From: Bacteroidota bacterium | GTDB taxonomy: Bacteria; Bacteroidota; Bacteroidia; Flavobacteriales; Flavobacteriaceae | DNA: 14,556 bases | Direction: 5' to 3' | Assembly: GCA_947468985.1 (NCBI GenBank) | Contig: CANINJ010000014.1 | Location: forward strand, 1-14,556 | Program-made: the position numbers and the translations under genes | Notes under the pieces: generated by a model | What the model saw: the letters and a program-made list of their open reading frames with translations, nothing else | Databases searched by the model: none | What the model was told of the DNA's origin: nothing | Shown: positions 1 to 7,824 of the stretch, in pieces | How positions within the stretch are numbered: position 1 is the stretch's first letter | Layout: the number at the start of each line of letters is the position of its first letter

Positions 1-1319
1 AAGTCGCCTATTGGTTTTTTGCATTGTGTATGCTTTTATTCTCACTGCAAATAATTTATGGCTTTATAATGGGCTTTGACCGAATAGGAATACAGGGTTT
101 ACACGAAATTATACCTTTTAATGTTGCAAGAGCTGTTCATACCAATTTATTAGTTGTTTGGTTACTTTCAGGTTTTATGGGAGCAGCATATTACATTATA
201 CCTGAAGAATCGCAAAATGAATTAATTAGCGTAAAATGGGCTTATGTTCAGCTAATTTCTTTGGCAATTGTTGGGGTTGTTGCTATTGTTGGTTTCCACT
301 TTAACCATTGGGAAGGAAGAAAATTTCTTGAAATCCCAAGAGAATTAGATTATTTAGTTGTTGTCAATGTTTTATTATTTTTAGGACTAATCATTGGAAC
401 ACTGTACAAAGGAAAACAACAAACTACAACAGCAATTGTGCTTGTTATGGGATTGTTTTTTGCAGCCTTACTTTACATTCCTGGAATGATTTGGTTTGAC
501 AGTCAAGTTATGGATTCATTCTTCCGTTGGTGGGTAGTTCACTTGTGGGTTGAAGGTGTTTGGGAACTAATTATGGGTGGAATTTTGTCTTTCCTTTTAA
601 TCAAATTAACAGGAGTTGATAGAGAAGTTATTGAAAAATGGTTGTACGTAATTGTTGGTTTAACTTTCCTTTCGGGAGTTTTAGGAACAGGACATCACTA
701 CTATTATATTGGTGTAAATAAAATCTGGTTGATTGTTGGTGGAATATTCTCTGCCTTGGAACCTTTAGCATTCTTGGCGATGGCATTATTTGCTATCAAT
801 ATGTATCGAAAAGGCGAAAAAAGTCATCCTAACAAAATTGCTTTATTTTGGACAATTGGATCAGCAGTAGTGTCGTTTATTGGTGCTGGATTACTTGGTT
901 TTGCTCATACTTTACCACAAGTAAACATTTATACACATGGAACTTTGATTACGGCAATGCATGGACATTATGCATTCTGGGGTGCTTATGCGATGATTGT
1001 ATTAGCAATGATTAGCTATGCGTTACCTAATTTAACTGGACGAAAAAGATACGATAGTTTTCAAGGTCATTTGGCTTTTTGGTTATCTAATATAGGAATC
1101 TTAGGAATGACAGTTGCCTTTGGGGTTGCAGGTGTTGCGCAAGTTTATATGGAACGAAAAATGAAAATGGAATTCATGGAAGTTCAAAATGAAATTGCAA
1201 TTCACTTTGTTGTATTACTAATTTGTGGGACAATGTTTACCATCGGAATTGGGCTATTTATTTATGATTTCATAAAATATGGCAGACCAACTGATGAAGC
1301 TTTAGAAGAAAGTAAATAA
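1..1319 (+). CDS. norB: Nitric oxide reductase catalytic subunit NorB (5' end missing)
   Basis: Membrane subunit of cytochrome c-type nitric oxide reductase, which reduces 2 NO to N2O. The reading frame is open to the left edge (first full codon at base 3), so the first TTG/ATG codons inside the window are not the real start; probably only the first few dozen residues are missing. The sequence follows Pseudomonas cNorB closely. Visible sites are a low-spin heme b His in ARAVHTNL (138-140), the Fe-B His and catalytic glutamates in HLWVEGVWE (His at 540-542), the Fe-B His pair in GTGHHYY (693-698), and the heme b3 and heme b histidines in MHGHYAF (960-962, 966-968). About twelve membrane helices and no quinol-oxidase N-terminal extension are seen, so it should work with NorC, expected just upstream. 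First visible gene of the nor operon; all catalytic residues inside the window are intact. Confidence 0.96.
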   Translation, partial: VAYWFFALCMLLFSLQIIYGFIMGFDRIGIQGLHEIIPFNVARAVHTNLLVVWLLSGFMGAAYYIIPEESQNELISVKWAYVQLISLAIVGVVAIVGFHFNHWEGRKFLEIPRELDYLVVVNVLLFLGLIIGTLYKGKQQTTTAIVLVMGLFFAALLYIPGMIWFDSQVMDSFFRWWVVHLWVEGVWELIMGGILSFLLIKLTGVDREVIEKWLYVIVGLTFLSGVLGTGHHYYYIGVNKIWLIVGGIFSALEPLAFLAMALFAINMYRKGEKSHPNKIALFWTIGSAVVSFIGAGLLGFAHTLPQVNIYTHGTLITAMHGHYAFWGAYAMIVLAMISYALPNLTGRKRYDSFQGHLAFWLSNIGILGMTVAFGVAGVAQVYMERKMKMEFMEVQNEIAIHFVVLLICGTMFTIGIGLFIYDFIKYGRPTDEALEESK

Positions 1320-1334
1320 ATACAGTATTGAATG

Positions 1335-1401
1335 CCAGAAGCCTTTAACCTCACTTTTTTAGAATTGAATTTCCAAAGAAAAGTAGGTTAATGGTTTCTG
1401 G
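1335..1401 (+). terminator. Long imperfect stem-loop between norB and norQ
   Basis: Bases 1335-1351 pair with 1385-1401 (16 of 17 positions, counting one G.U and leaving one T.T mismatch). After a one-base bulge the stem continues with 1353-1360 against 1377-1384. Five T residues (1402-1406) follow the right arm. It could be a leaky terminator, or an RNA stem protecting the 3' end of norB mRNA, either of which would lower norQD expression relative to norB. The T-run is short and the stem interior is AT-rich, so full termination is not certain. The pairing is seen directly; the role is inferred. Confidence 0.5.
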
Positions 1402-1426
1402 TTTTTCATTTAAAATCAAATAGAAT

Positions 1427-2206
1427 ATGTTAGAAAACACACCATATTATCACACCGTAGGGAAAGAAATTGAGGTCTTTAACCATGCCTATGCAAATAA
1501 AATTCCTTTTTTATTGAAAGGCCCAACAGGCACAGGGAAATCTCGTTTTATTGAATATATGGCGCACCAATTGGGTAAAAAAATTATTACAATTAGTTGC
1601 CATGAAGAAACTTCATCTACCGATTTAATTGGACGTTTTATTATCAAAGGTGCAGAAACGGTTTGGCTTGACGGCCCGTTGACTACAGCTGTAAAAGAAG
1701 GTCATCTAATTTATTTGGACGAAGTTGCTGAAGCCCGTCCCGATGTAATTGTTGCCATTCATTCATTAACCGATCACAGACGCGAACTTTTTATTGATAA
1801 ATTGGGTGAAACGATTAAAGCGCATGAAGATTTTATGCTAGTTGCTTCTTTTAATCCAGGATATCAAAGAGGGTTTAAGGAGTTGAAACCTTCTACAAGA
1901 CAACGTTTTATTGCAATTTCTTTTGAATATCCAGAACCGAAAATTGAAATCGAAATTTTGATAAAGGAAACTAATGTTGATGCTGAAACCGCAAAGAAAT
2001 TGGTAGCCATTGGAAATAAAATTAGAAACTTAACCGAATTAGGTTTAACCGAAACCGTTTCTACAAGGCTATTAGTCGATGCCGCAAAAATAATTCATAG
2101 TGGATTGCCAAAAAGATTGTCAGTTCACGTTGCTGTTGTAGAACCATTAACTGATGATTTACAAACGATAGAAGCATTGAAAGACTTATGCAATTTGATG
2201 ATTTAA
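1427..2206 (+). CDS. norQ: NorQ/CbbQ-family AAA+ ATPase
   Basis: Cytoplasmic MoxR-class AAA+ ATPase of the NorQ/NirQ/CbbQ family. It acts with NorD to mature or activate nitric oxide reductase, probably at the step that inserts Fe-B. The 259 residues match the family's usual length. Walker A is GPTGTGKS at residues 32-39. Walker B is LIYLDE, with the Asp-Glu pair at 98-99. A sensor-1-type Asn lies in ASFNPGYQ near residue 144, followed by STRQRF with a likely arginine finger, and the C-terminal part resembles the CbbQ C-terminal domain. The ATG at 1427 puts Walker A at the normal distance from the N-terminus. It lies 107 bases after norB, across the stem-loop, and 48 bases before norD. Confidence 0.94.
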   Translation: MLENTPYYHTVGKEIEVFNHAYANKIPFLLKGPTGTGKSRFIEYMAHQLGKKIITISCHEETSSTDLIGRFIIKGAETVWLDGPLTTAVKEGHLIYLDEVAEARPDVIVAIHSLTDHRRELFIDKLGETIKAHEDFMLVASFNPGYQRGFKELKPSTRQRFIAISFEYPEPKIEIEILIKETNVDAETAKKLVAIGNKIRNLTELGLTETVSTRLLVDAAKIIHSGLPKRLSVHVAVVEPLTDDLQTIEALKDLCNLMI

Positions 2207-2254
2207 AAATTTTAAGGTTTAAAGTTATTAAAATGACAACTGAATACTAATATT

Positions 2255-4030
2255 ATGGGTTTCGAAATAGATGAATATATAGTTGGTAAGCTTTTTAAAC
2301 ACTTAAAAAAGAGTAAAAAAATTGATTTCAAAATCATAGACAGAACTGTTTATTTGAATGATATAAAACCCCGTTTAACAATTTTAGCAAGAGCTTTATC
2401 TGGAAAACCAATCGAAATTTTTCCTGCAGAACGCGAAGGAGGTCATAAAAACAATAATTATTTTCTTCCTATTTCATTTGCCAAATTTTCAACTATTGAA
2501 GAAAATCGAAATTTTTACCTTTTCAGAATTTTATATTTAAGTATTCAGCAACGCTTGGATTTAAATTGGAATTCAACAGAAAAAGAACCTTCATTATTAC
2601 TTTCACAACAAAAAGCGGAAGAAACATCCAATAGAATTTTAGCCGTAATTTTTGAAGAATTTCCTTTAATGGAGGCGTTTTATTTTAAAGCAAAACAACA
2701 TTTTGATGAAAAATTAGACGCAAAAAAACTAGCAGATTATTCCTGGCTTTTCGGAAAATGGATGCGAAATGAAATAGAGCAAAAAACAGATTCAGTTCTC
2801 GAAAATTTCTCTGATAAAATGAAAAATGCTAACGAAAATAAGGCTTTAACCACTATAAAATCAAAAGCTGTGGAAGAAGTGATTACTATCGAGGTAGATA
2901 AAAAGCAACAAGAAGATTATGTGTTATTGCATAATTTTGAAAAGGTAGAAACTGCAGAAGAATTCAATGGAACTTGGCGTGATTTTGATGGCTCAGATGA
3001 ATTAGAAGACCATCAAGAAGCGTTGGAAGAATTGAATATGAAATTTACAGTTCGTGTTGACGATATGTCACATTCAGTATATCAATCAGACTTTATCGAA
3101 AATACCACTATTTCTGAAAGTGCAGAAATGGATTCCAAAGGGTTTCATTTATTGTATAACGAATGGGATTTTAGCAAAAGAATATATAAAGAAAATTTCT
3201 GCAAAGTATATCCAAAATCACAGCAAAAAACAGATAGCAATTATTATAAAAATACAATTACAAAAAATGCATCTACGCTGATGGGTTTGCGCAAAATGTT
3301 GACCAATGTAAACAACAAAATGCAGCAACAAAAACGGCAGACTCAAGGTGATGAATTTGACATTGACGCCATAACGGATTTGTATATTGATGTTCATTCA
3401 AAGCGAACTCCTTCAGAAAAGATATACATTTCAAATAGAAAGAAAGAGAAAGATTTATCAATACTAATCCTATTAGACATAAGTCTTTCCAGCGATGGCT
3501 ATGCTGATGGAAACCGAGTTATTGATGTCGAAAAAGAAGTTTCTATTCTTTTTGGAGAAATGTTAAATGAGTTTAATATTGATTTTTCGATTGATAGTTT
3601 TTACTCAAAAACGCGTAATTTTTCTACGTATTTAACATTGAAGGATTTTGACGAAAGTTGGAACGTTGCCAAACATAAAATTGGAGCGGTTGAACCAAAT
3701 GGTTACACTCGAATTGGTGCAGCTTTGCGACATGCGGGAGCAAGATTAGACAGCAGAAAAACTAAAAATAAATGGGTAATTCTGATTTCTGATGGGAAAC
3801 CAAACGATTATGATAAATACGAGGGAAAATATGGAATAAACGACGTGAAACAAGCGCTCCGAGAACTTAATGGACGAAATATAAATTCTTATGCATTGGC
3901 AATTGAGGCGCAAGCAAAATACTATTTACCACAAATGTTTGGGCAAAATCATTACCAAATCTTGACAACTCCTGTAGAATTATTAAATTCTTTGGTAAAA
4001 TTATATGAAAAAATTAAACATCAAAAATAG
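2255..4030 (+). CDS. norD: NorD, VWA-domain activation protein of NO reductase
   Basis: Partner of NorQ; known NorD/CbbO proteins form a complex with the AAA+ ATPase and are needed for active NorBC. The 591 residues are close to the usual family length of about 600. The N-terminal 280 residues are mostly helical and poorly conserved. A middle motif, YNEWDFSKRIYKENFCKVY near residues 301-319, matches the NorD YPEWD region. The C-terminal von Willebrand A domain (about 400-591) has a complete MIDAS: DISLS at 408-412, a Thr in NGYTRIG near 484 and an Asp in ISDGKPND near 512. An acidic stretch lies at about 245-260. The protein has no signal peptide or membrane segment, so it is cytoplasmic. It ends 8 bases before the next gene. 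Confidence 0.92.
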   Translation: MGFEIDEYIVGKLFKHLKKSKKIDFKIIDRTVYLNDIKPRLTILARALSGKPIEIFPAEREGGHKNNNYFLPISFAKFSTIEENRNFYLFRILYLSIQQRLDLNWNSTEKEPSLLLSQQKAEETSNRILAVIFEEFPLMEAFYFKAKQHFDEKLDAKKLADYSWLFGKWMRNEIEQKTDSVLENFSDKMKNANENKALTTIKSKAVEEVITIEVDKKQQEDYVLLHNFEKVETAEEFNGTWRDFDGSDELEDHQEALEELNMKFTVRVDDMSHSVYQSDFIENTTISESAEMDSKGFHLLYNEWDFSKRIYKENFCKVYPKSQQKTDSNYYKNTITKNASTLMGLRKMLTNVNNKMQQQKRQTQGDEFDIDAITDLYIDVHSKRTPSEKIYISNRKKEKDLSILILLDISLSSDGYADGNRVIDVEKEVSILFGEMLNEFNIDFSIDSFYSKTRNFSTYLTLKDFDESWNVAKHKIGAVEPNGYTRIGAALRHAGARLDSRKTKNKWVILISDGKPNDYDKYEGKYGINDVKQALRELNGRNINSYALAIEAQAKYYLPQMFGQNHYQILTTPVELLNSLVKLYEKIKHQK

Positions 4031-4038
4031 CTATTACA

Positions 4039-5004
4039 ATGAGTGATAATTCAAACAATACACAACTTCCAGATGGACATCCTGTTCGGGTTTACTTTCA
4101 AGAAAACGACCTAATTCATCAACTTTTAGAAGAATTAGTAGCAATTAATTCTAATGAAGATTTAACAAAATTCATCAATGTTTTCAATCATCTTCAAACT
4201 ATCGAAAAGCGATTTTCGAGAAAAGAAAATCAACTTTTTCCATTTTTAGAAAAAAAAGGTTGGAATGGGCCTTCACAAGGAATGTGGTCATTTCACGATA
4301 ATTTAAGAGAACAATTTCGGTTGTTGCGAAAAAATATTGAACATAAAGAATTCGATAAAATTGAAACCAATATTCCCTTTTTAATTGATGGAATTTATCG
4401 GTTAATGCAAGTGGAAGAAACGATTTTGTTTCCCAATGCATTGGATTTATTATCCGAAAATGATTGGATTATTATGCGAATTGGCGAAGAAGAAATTGGT
4501 TGGATGCTACCAGAAGCCCCTACCCCATTTCCGTCAGTAGCATATATTCATCCAAGTGAAGATTTTACGAATCGAGAATTAACCTTTTCGCTTGAAAATA
4601 CTTCGCATTTTGACGAAGGATATATGACCGTGGAACAAGTTAATTTACTTTTGAAAACGATGCCTTTGGATTTAACTTTTGTAGATGAAAACGATAAAGT
4701 TATCTTTTATAACCGTGGTGAAGAACGTGTTTTCCCTCGAAGTGCTGGAATTATTGGTCGTGAAGTAAAGTTTTGCCATCCTCCAAAAAGCGTTGGAACG
4801 GTACTTAAAATATTAGATGAATTTAGAAAAGGCACGCAAAACGAATCTTCCTTTTGGATAAATTTCAAAGGACGACTTATATACATTCGATATTTTGCTG
4901 TTAGAGATGCCGATAAAAATTACAAAGGCGTAATTGAAATGTCTCAGGATATTACAGATATTAAGAATATTGAAGGCGAAAAACGATTATTGGATTGGGA
5001 ATAA
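4039..5004 (+). CDS. Hemerythrin-like plus PAS protein (DUF438/PAS_10 type)
   Basis: Soluble 321-residue protein with two parts. Residues 10-145 form a hemerythrin-like helical bundle: DGHPVRV with His14, RKENQLFPFLEKKG at 60-73, MWSFHD with His86, and VEETILFP at 125-132. Residues about 200-315 form a PAS domain of the kind found in DUF438 proteins, including the CHPPKSV motif near 246 and the IRYFAVRD and GVIEMSQDIT segments. In the DUF438 proteins I recall, the position before RKEN is a His that could bind iron; here it is Arg58 (EKRFSRKEN), so a normal di-iron site may not form. It sits inside the nor operon between norD and norE, which suggests sensing of, or protection against, NO. That role is inferred from context only. 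There is no output domain, so it may signal by protein contact. Confidence 0.85.
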   Translation: MSDNSNNTQLPDGHPVRVYFQENDLIHQLLEELVAINSNEDLTKFINVFNHLQTIEKRFSRKENQLFPFLEKKGWNGPSQGMWSFHDNLREQFRLLRKNIEHKEFDKIETNIPFLIDGIYRLMQVEETILFPNALDLLSENDWIIMRIGEEEIGWMLPEAPTPFPSVAYIHPSEDFTNRELTFSLENTSHFDEGYMTVEQVNLLLKTMPLDLTFVDENDKVIFYNRGEERVFPRSAGIIGREVKFCHPPKSVGTVLKILDEFRKGTQNESSFWINFKGRLIYIRYFAVRDADKNYKGVIEMSQDITDIKNIEGEKRLLDWE

Positions 5005-5013
5005 AACAACGTA

Positions 5014-5595
5014 ATGGAAACACAAAAAATCAATTATAAGAACATATATTATCCGCCTGGAGGAATTTTAATGTGGATTATTATCTTTTTAGAACTTATC
5101 ACTTTTGGAATGGCAATTGTTGCATTTGTATATTTTGGAAAACAAAACTCCGAACTTTATCATCAATCTCGTTTGCAACTTAATACTACTTTTGGAGCCA
5201 TAAATACTTTTTTTTTACTCACAAGTGGCTATTTTATGGCAAATGCAGTTCATCAATTCAAAGAGAATAATATCCATAAATCCTCCTTTTATTTCAAGTT
5301 AACGATGCTTGGAGGATTTTTGTTTATCATTTTAAAAAGTATCGAATATTATCATAAAATTGAAGCTGGAATTTCATTAGATACAAACATTTTCTTTAGT
5401 TTTTATTGGATGTTAACGGGATTTCATGTTATTCATGTAATTATTGGTTTGGTAATTTTGAGTTGGACAAATTATGGAATAAATAAGGAAAATTCAGATA
5501 CTACAATTGAAGATATTGAAGCTTGTGGTGCATTTTGGCACATGTGTGATTTGATTTGGTTGCTATTATTTCCAGTACTCTATTTAATTTTCTGA
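5014..5595 (+). CDS. norE: NorE-like cytochrome c oxidase subunit III-family protein
   Basis: Integral membrane protein of 193 residues with five predicted helices, belonging to the heme-copper oxidase subunit III family. Family-type segments are visible in order: MWIIIFLELITFG (helix 1), NTTFGAINTFFLLTSGYF (helix 2), ILKSIEYYHK with the Lys/Glu pair after helix 3, FYWMLTGFHVIHVIIG (helix 4) and ACGAFWHMCDLIWLLLF (helix 5). The short N-terminus, lacking the first two helices of mitochondrial subunit III, fits NorE. NorE is not part of the purified NorBC enzyme but improves NO reductase activity in some denitrifiers. The start at 5014 lies 9 bases after the previous stop, and norF follows 2 bases after its own stop. 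Confidence 0.87.
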   Translation: METQKINYKNIYYPPGGILMWIIIFLELITFGMAIVAFVYFGKQNSELYHQSRLQLNTTFGAINTFFLLTSGYFMANAVHQFKENNIHKSSFYFKLTMLGGFLFIILKSIEYYHKIEAGISLDTNIFFSFYWMLTGFHVIHVIIGLVILSWTNYGINKENSDTTIEDIEACGAFWHMCDLIWLLLFPVLYLIF

Positions 5596-5597
5596 AT

Positions 5598-5837
5598 ATG
5601 AGAAAAACTACAATTACCTATTTCTTATTGCTATTGCTGACCGTTTCTACTGCACTGCTATCCAATAATAAAAACATTTGTCAAATCAGTACAATTCTGA
5701 TAATGGTTATTTCAGCAATTAAATTTCTTCTAGTTGCCTTTCAATTTATGGAATTAAAAAATGCAAATTCATTTTGGAAGGTTAGCTTAATACTTTTATT
5801 AACAGTGATTGTTTTAGCAGTGCTACTTATTTTATAA
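5598..5837 (+). CDS. norF: NorF-like small membrane protein (oxidase subunit IV-like)
   Basis: Small hydrophobic protein of 79 residues with three predicted membrane helices. The segment KFLLVAFQFMELKNANSFWK is typical of the prokaryotic cytochrome oxidase subunit IV/NorF group, which pairs with subunit III-like proteins. I chose the ATG at 5598 because an upstream in-frame TTG (5556) would overlap norE by 40 bases and add a tail unlike the family; from 5598 the gene starts 2 bases after the norE stop. NorE and NorF are usually encoded together and act as accessory factors for NO reductase. The family is poorly conserved, so the symbol rests partly on position. Confidence 0.75.
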   Translation: MRKTTITYFLLLLLTVSTALLSNNKNICQISTILIMVISAIKFLLVAFQFMELKNANSFWKVSLILLLTVIVLAVLLIL

Positions 5838-5850
5838 AATAATTACTACT

Positions 5851-5864
5851 ATGATAAATATCAT
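5851..5864 (+). promoter_or_regulatory. CRP/FNR-family operator upstream of nirK
   Basis: The 14-base palindrome ATGATAAATATCAT fits the core TGAT-N4-ATCA of the FNR/DNR/NnrR consensus TTGAT-N4-ATCAA, with the outermost base changed on both sides. Its centre at 5857.5 lies 36.5 bases upstream of the last base of the TAnnTTTG element. With a start about 5 bases after that element, this is near -41.5, the class II activator position. A regulator responding to low oxygen or NO would make sense for nirK. The palindrome is seen; the regulator is inferred. Confidence 0.65.
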
Positions 5865-5886
5865 GATAAAGGATGTTTTTGTCTTT

Positions 5887-5894
5887 TAATTTTG
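5887..5894 (+). promoter_or_regulatory. Putative -7 element of the nirK promoter
   Basis: TAATTTTG matches the Bacteroidota -7 consensus TAnnTTTG exactly and lies 39 bases before the nirK ATG. No TTTG or TTG -33 element is present at the usual distance upstream; that place is taken by the CRP/FNR-like palindrome, as expected for an activator-dependent promoter. An A-rich leader (about 5912-5931) precedes the start codon, in place of a Shine-Dalgarno site. Confidence 0.6.
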
Positions 5895-5933
5895 CACTAT
5901 TAATTAATGTTAAATTAAAAAAAAATAAAAATT

Positions 5934-7397
5934 ATGAAAACTGTTTTAAAAAATAGTAAAAGATTAAAAATTATTCTAATAGGATGTGTTATTGCGTCAA
6001 TAGGATTAGTAGCATTCAAACAAAGATTTTTAGAAAGTCAATCCGATCACAACAGATACATTCCAATTGAGGGTGTAATGAATGCCGAATTGTCAAGACC
6101 TCCAATGGTTCCAAAACCAATCGGAGACAGACCAGCAACAAAATTGGTCGTGAATATGGAAATTAAAGAAATGGAAGGCGAAATGGTCAACGGTGTCAAA
6201 TACATGTATTGGACATTTGGCGGTTCAGTTCCTGGAAGTTTTATTAGAACACGTGTTGGTGATGAAGTTGAATTTCACTTGAATAACCATCCCGATAATA
6301 AATTATCTCACAACATCGATTTACACGCTGTTACAGGTCAAGGTGGTGGAGCAGCTTCTTCATTGGTTGCACCAGGACATGAAAAAGTGTTTAATTTCAA
6401 AACATTAAACCCTGGTCTTTATGTATATCATTGCGCAACAGCTCCTGTAGGAATGCACATTGCCAATGGAATGTATGGTTTAATATTAGTTGAACCAGAA
6501 GGTGGACTTCCTCCTGTTGACAAAGAATATTACATTATGCAAGGTGATTTTTATACCAAAGGAAAATATGGAGAATCAGGAACGCAAGCTTTTGATATGA
6601 ATAAAGCGGTTAAAGAAGATCCAGATTATGTTGTTTTCAACGGTAAAGTTGGCGGAATTGCAGGCGATAATTCATTGACTGCAAAAGTGGGCGAAACTGT
6701 TCGTTTGTATATTGGAAATGGTGGCCCTAATTTAGTTTCCTCTTTTCACGTAATTGGAGAAATATTCGACAAAGTTCGTGTTGAAGGTGGGGATATGGTT
6801 AACGAAAATGTACAAACAACACTAATTCCATCGGGAGGTGCAGCAATTGTTGAATTTAAAGTAGATGTCCCCGGAACATTTATTATTGTGGATCACTCTA
6901 TTTTTAGAGCTTTTAATAAAGGTGCTTTAGGGATGCTAAAAGTGGAAGGACCTGCTAATAAAGAAATCTATTCTGGTACAACTCAAGAAGGAATTTATTT
7001 GCCTGAAGGCGGAACCATTCAAACGATGCCTAAAGAAAAAATTGTTGCAAAACCTTATGTCGCAAAAACTGTTGCTGAACAAATAAAAGCGGGTAAAGCT
7101 GTTTTTGGAACAACTTGTTTCGCTTGCCATCAATCAGAAGGTCAAGGAATTCCAACGGTTTTTCCTCCATTAGCTAAATCTGATTATTTGAATGCAGATG
7201 TAAACCGCGCCATAGCTACAGTTATTAAAGGTAGAACTGGAGAAGTTACTGTTAATGGTAAAAAATACAATAATATAATGACTAGTCAGAACTTGACTGA
7301 TGAAGAAATTGCAAATGTTTTAACCTACGTTTATAATAGTTGGGGAAATAAGAAAACAGTTGTTACCGCTGCAATGGTTAAAGCTCAAAGAAAATAA
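5934..7397 (+). CDS. nirK: Copper nitrite reductase NirK with fused C-terminal cytochrome c
   Basis: Exported enzyme reducing nitrite to NO. Residues 11-27 are hydrophobic and act as a signal anchor or signal peptide; LIGC at 15-18 resembles a lipobox, but the hydrophobic run continues past the Cys. Two cupredoxin domains follow (about 70-340). Type 1 copper ligands are His126, Cys167 (YHCATA), His175 and Met180; type 2 ligands are His131, His166 and His321. The catalytic Asp and His correspond to Asp129 (NIDLH) and His272 (SFHVIG), so the active site is complete. Residues about 380-487 are a cytochrome c domain with CFACH at 395-399 and a likely axial Met449, followed by Thr where its paralogue has Pro. 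The fused heme domain should pass electrons to the type 1 copper. First gene of its operon, 96 bases after norF and behind the palindrome and promoter. Confidence 0.96.
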   Translation: MKTVLKNSKRLKIILIGCVIASIGLVAFKQRFLESQSDHNRYIPIEGVMNAELSRPPMVPKPIGDRPATKLVVNMEIKEMEGEMVNGVKYMYWTFGGSVPGSFIRTRVGDEVEFHLNNHPDNKLSHNIDLHAVTGQGGGAASSLVAPGHEKVFNFKTLNPGLYVYHCATAPVGMHIANGMYGLILVEPEGGLPPVDKEYYIMQGDFYTKGKYGESGTQAFDMNKAVKEDPDYVVFNGKVGGIAGDNSLTAKVGETVRLYIGNGGPNLVSSFHVIGEIFDKVRVEGGDMVNENVQTTLIPSGGAAIVEFKVDVPGTFIIVDHSIFRAFNKGALGMLKVEGPANKEIYSGTTQEGIYLPEGGTIQTMPKEKIVAKPYVAKTVAEQIKAGKAVFGTTCFACHQSEGQGIPTVFPPLAKSDYLNADVNRAIATVIKGRTGEVTVNGKKYNNIMTSQNLTDEEIANVLTYVYNSWGNKKTVVTAAMVKAQRK

Positions 7398-7423
7398 ATC
7401 AACACAAATTTAAAAACATAAAA

Positions 7424-7801
7424 ATGAAAAAGTTACTTTTTAGCATCGCATTTATTACAATCGCATTACAAGGTTTTAGTCAACAAGCAGACAAAGGAAA
7501 AGCGGTATTCGCAAAAACTTGTATCGCTTGTCATCAGGCTACTGGTGCAGGAATTCCTGGTGCATTCCCACCGTTGGCAAAATCAGATTATCTTAATAAA
7601 GATGTAACTCGTGCAATCAAACAAGTTATAAAAGGTTCAAATGGAGCAATTGTAGTAAATGGTTTGAAATTTAATGGTGCAATGCCTGCGCAAACCTTAA
7701 ACGACAAAGACATTGCAGATGTTTTGACGTATGTTTATAGCAGTTGGGGAAATAATAAAACAGTTGTAACACCAGCAATGGTTAAAGCTCAACGAAAATA
7801 A
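7424..7801 (+). CDS. Periplasmic cytochrome c, paralogue of the NirK heme domain
   Basis: Small exported c-type cytochrome of 125 residues. A signal peptide covers about residues 1-19 (Lys-Lys, then a hydrophobic run ending GFS before QQ). The heme site is CIACH at 33-37 and the likely axial ligand is Met87 in GAMPAQ. From the residue before GKAVF to the C-terminus it aligns without gaps to the last 102 residues of NirK with 70 identities (hand count), including the shared tail AMVKAQRK. It probably carries electrons to NirK and perhaps to NO reductase; the partner is inferred. It lies 26 bases after nirK and 23 bases before the next gene, so it is very likely co-transcribed. Confidence 0.93.
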   Translation: MKKLLFSIAFITIALQGFSQQADKGKAVFAKTCIACHQATGAGIPGAFPPLAKSDYLNKDVTRAIKQVIKGSNGAIVVNGLKFNGAMPAQTLNDKDIADVLTYVYSSWGNNKTVVTPAMVKAQRK

Positions 7802-7824
7802 ATTTCAATTAAAAGTAATTTGTT

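Noticed and set aside
24..1319. norB starting at the TTG at base 24
   Set aside because: The frame is open to the window edge and the upstream codons continue the first membrane helix of NorB, so the gene is simply cut off by the window.
3054..3461. Open frames inside norD on both strands (3054-3281 and 3273-3461)
   Set aside because: They lie wholly inside a well-supported gene, have no family features and reflect AT-rich composition.
5556..5837. Longer norF reading from a TTG at 5556
   Set aside because: It would overlap norE and add residues read out of frame from norE; the ATG at 5598 fits the family and the tight spacing.
5944..6000. NirK as a lipoprotein through LIGC at residues 15-18
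   Set aside because: The hydrophobic stretch before the Cys is short and continues well beyond it, which fits a signal anchor or ordinary signal peptide better; left open in the entry.
6936..7133. Minus-strand frames inside nirK, the SCO gene and the DUF438 gene
   Set aside because: They are antisense shadows of conserved genes with no recognisable protein features or start context.
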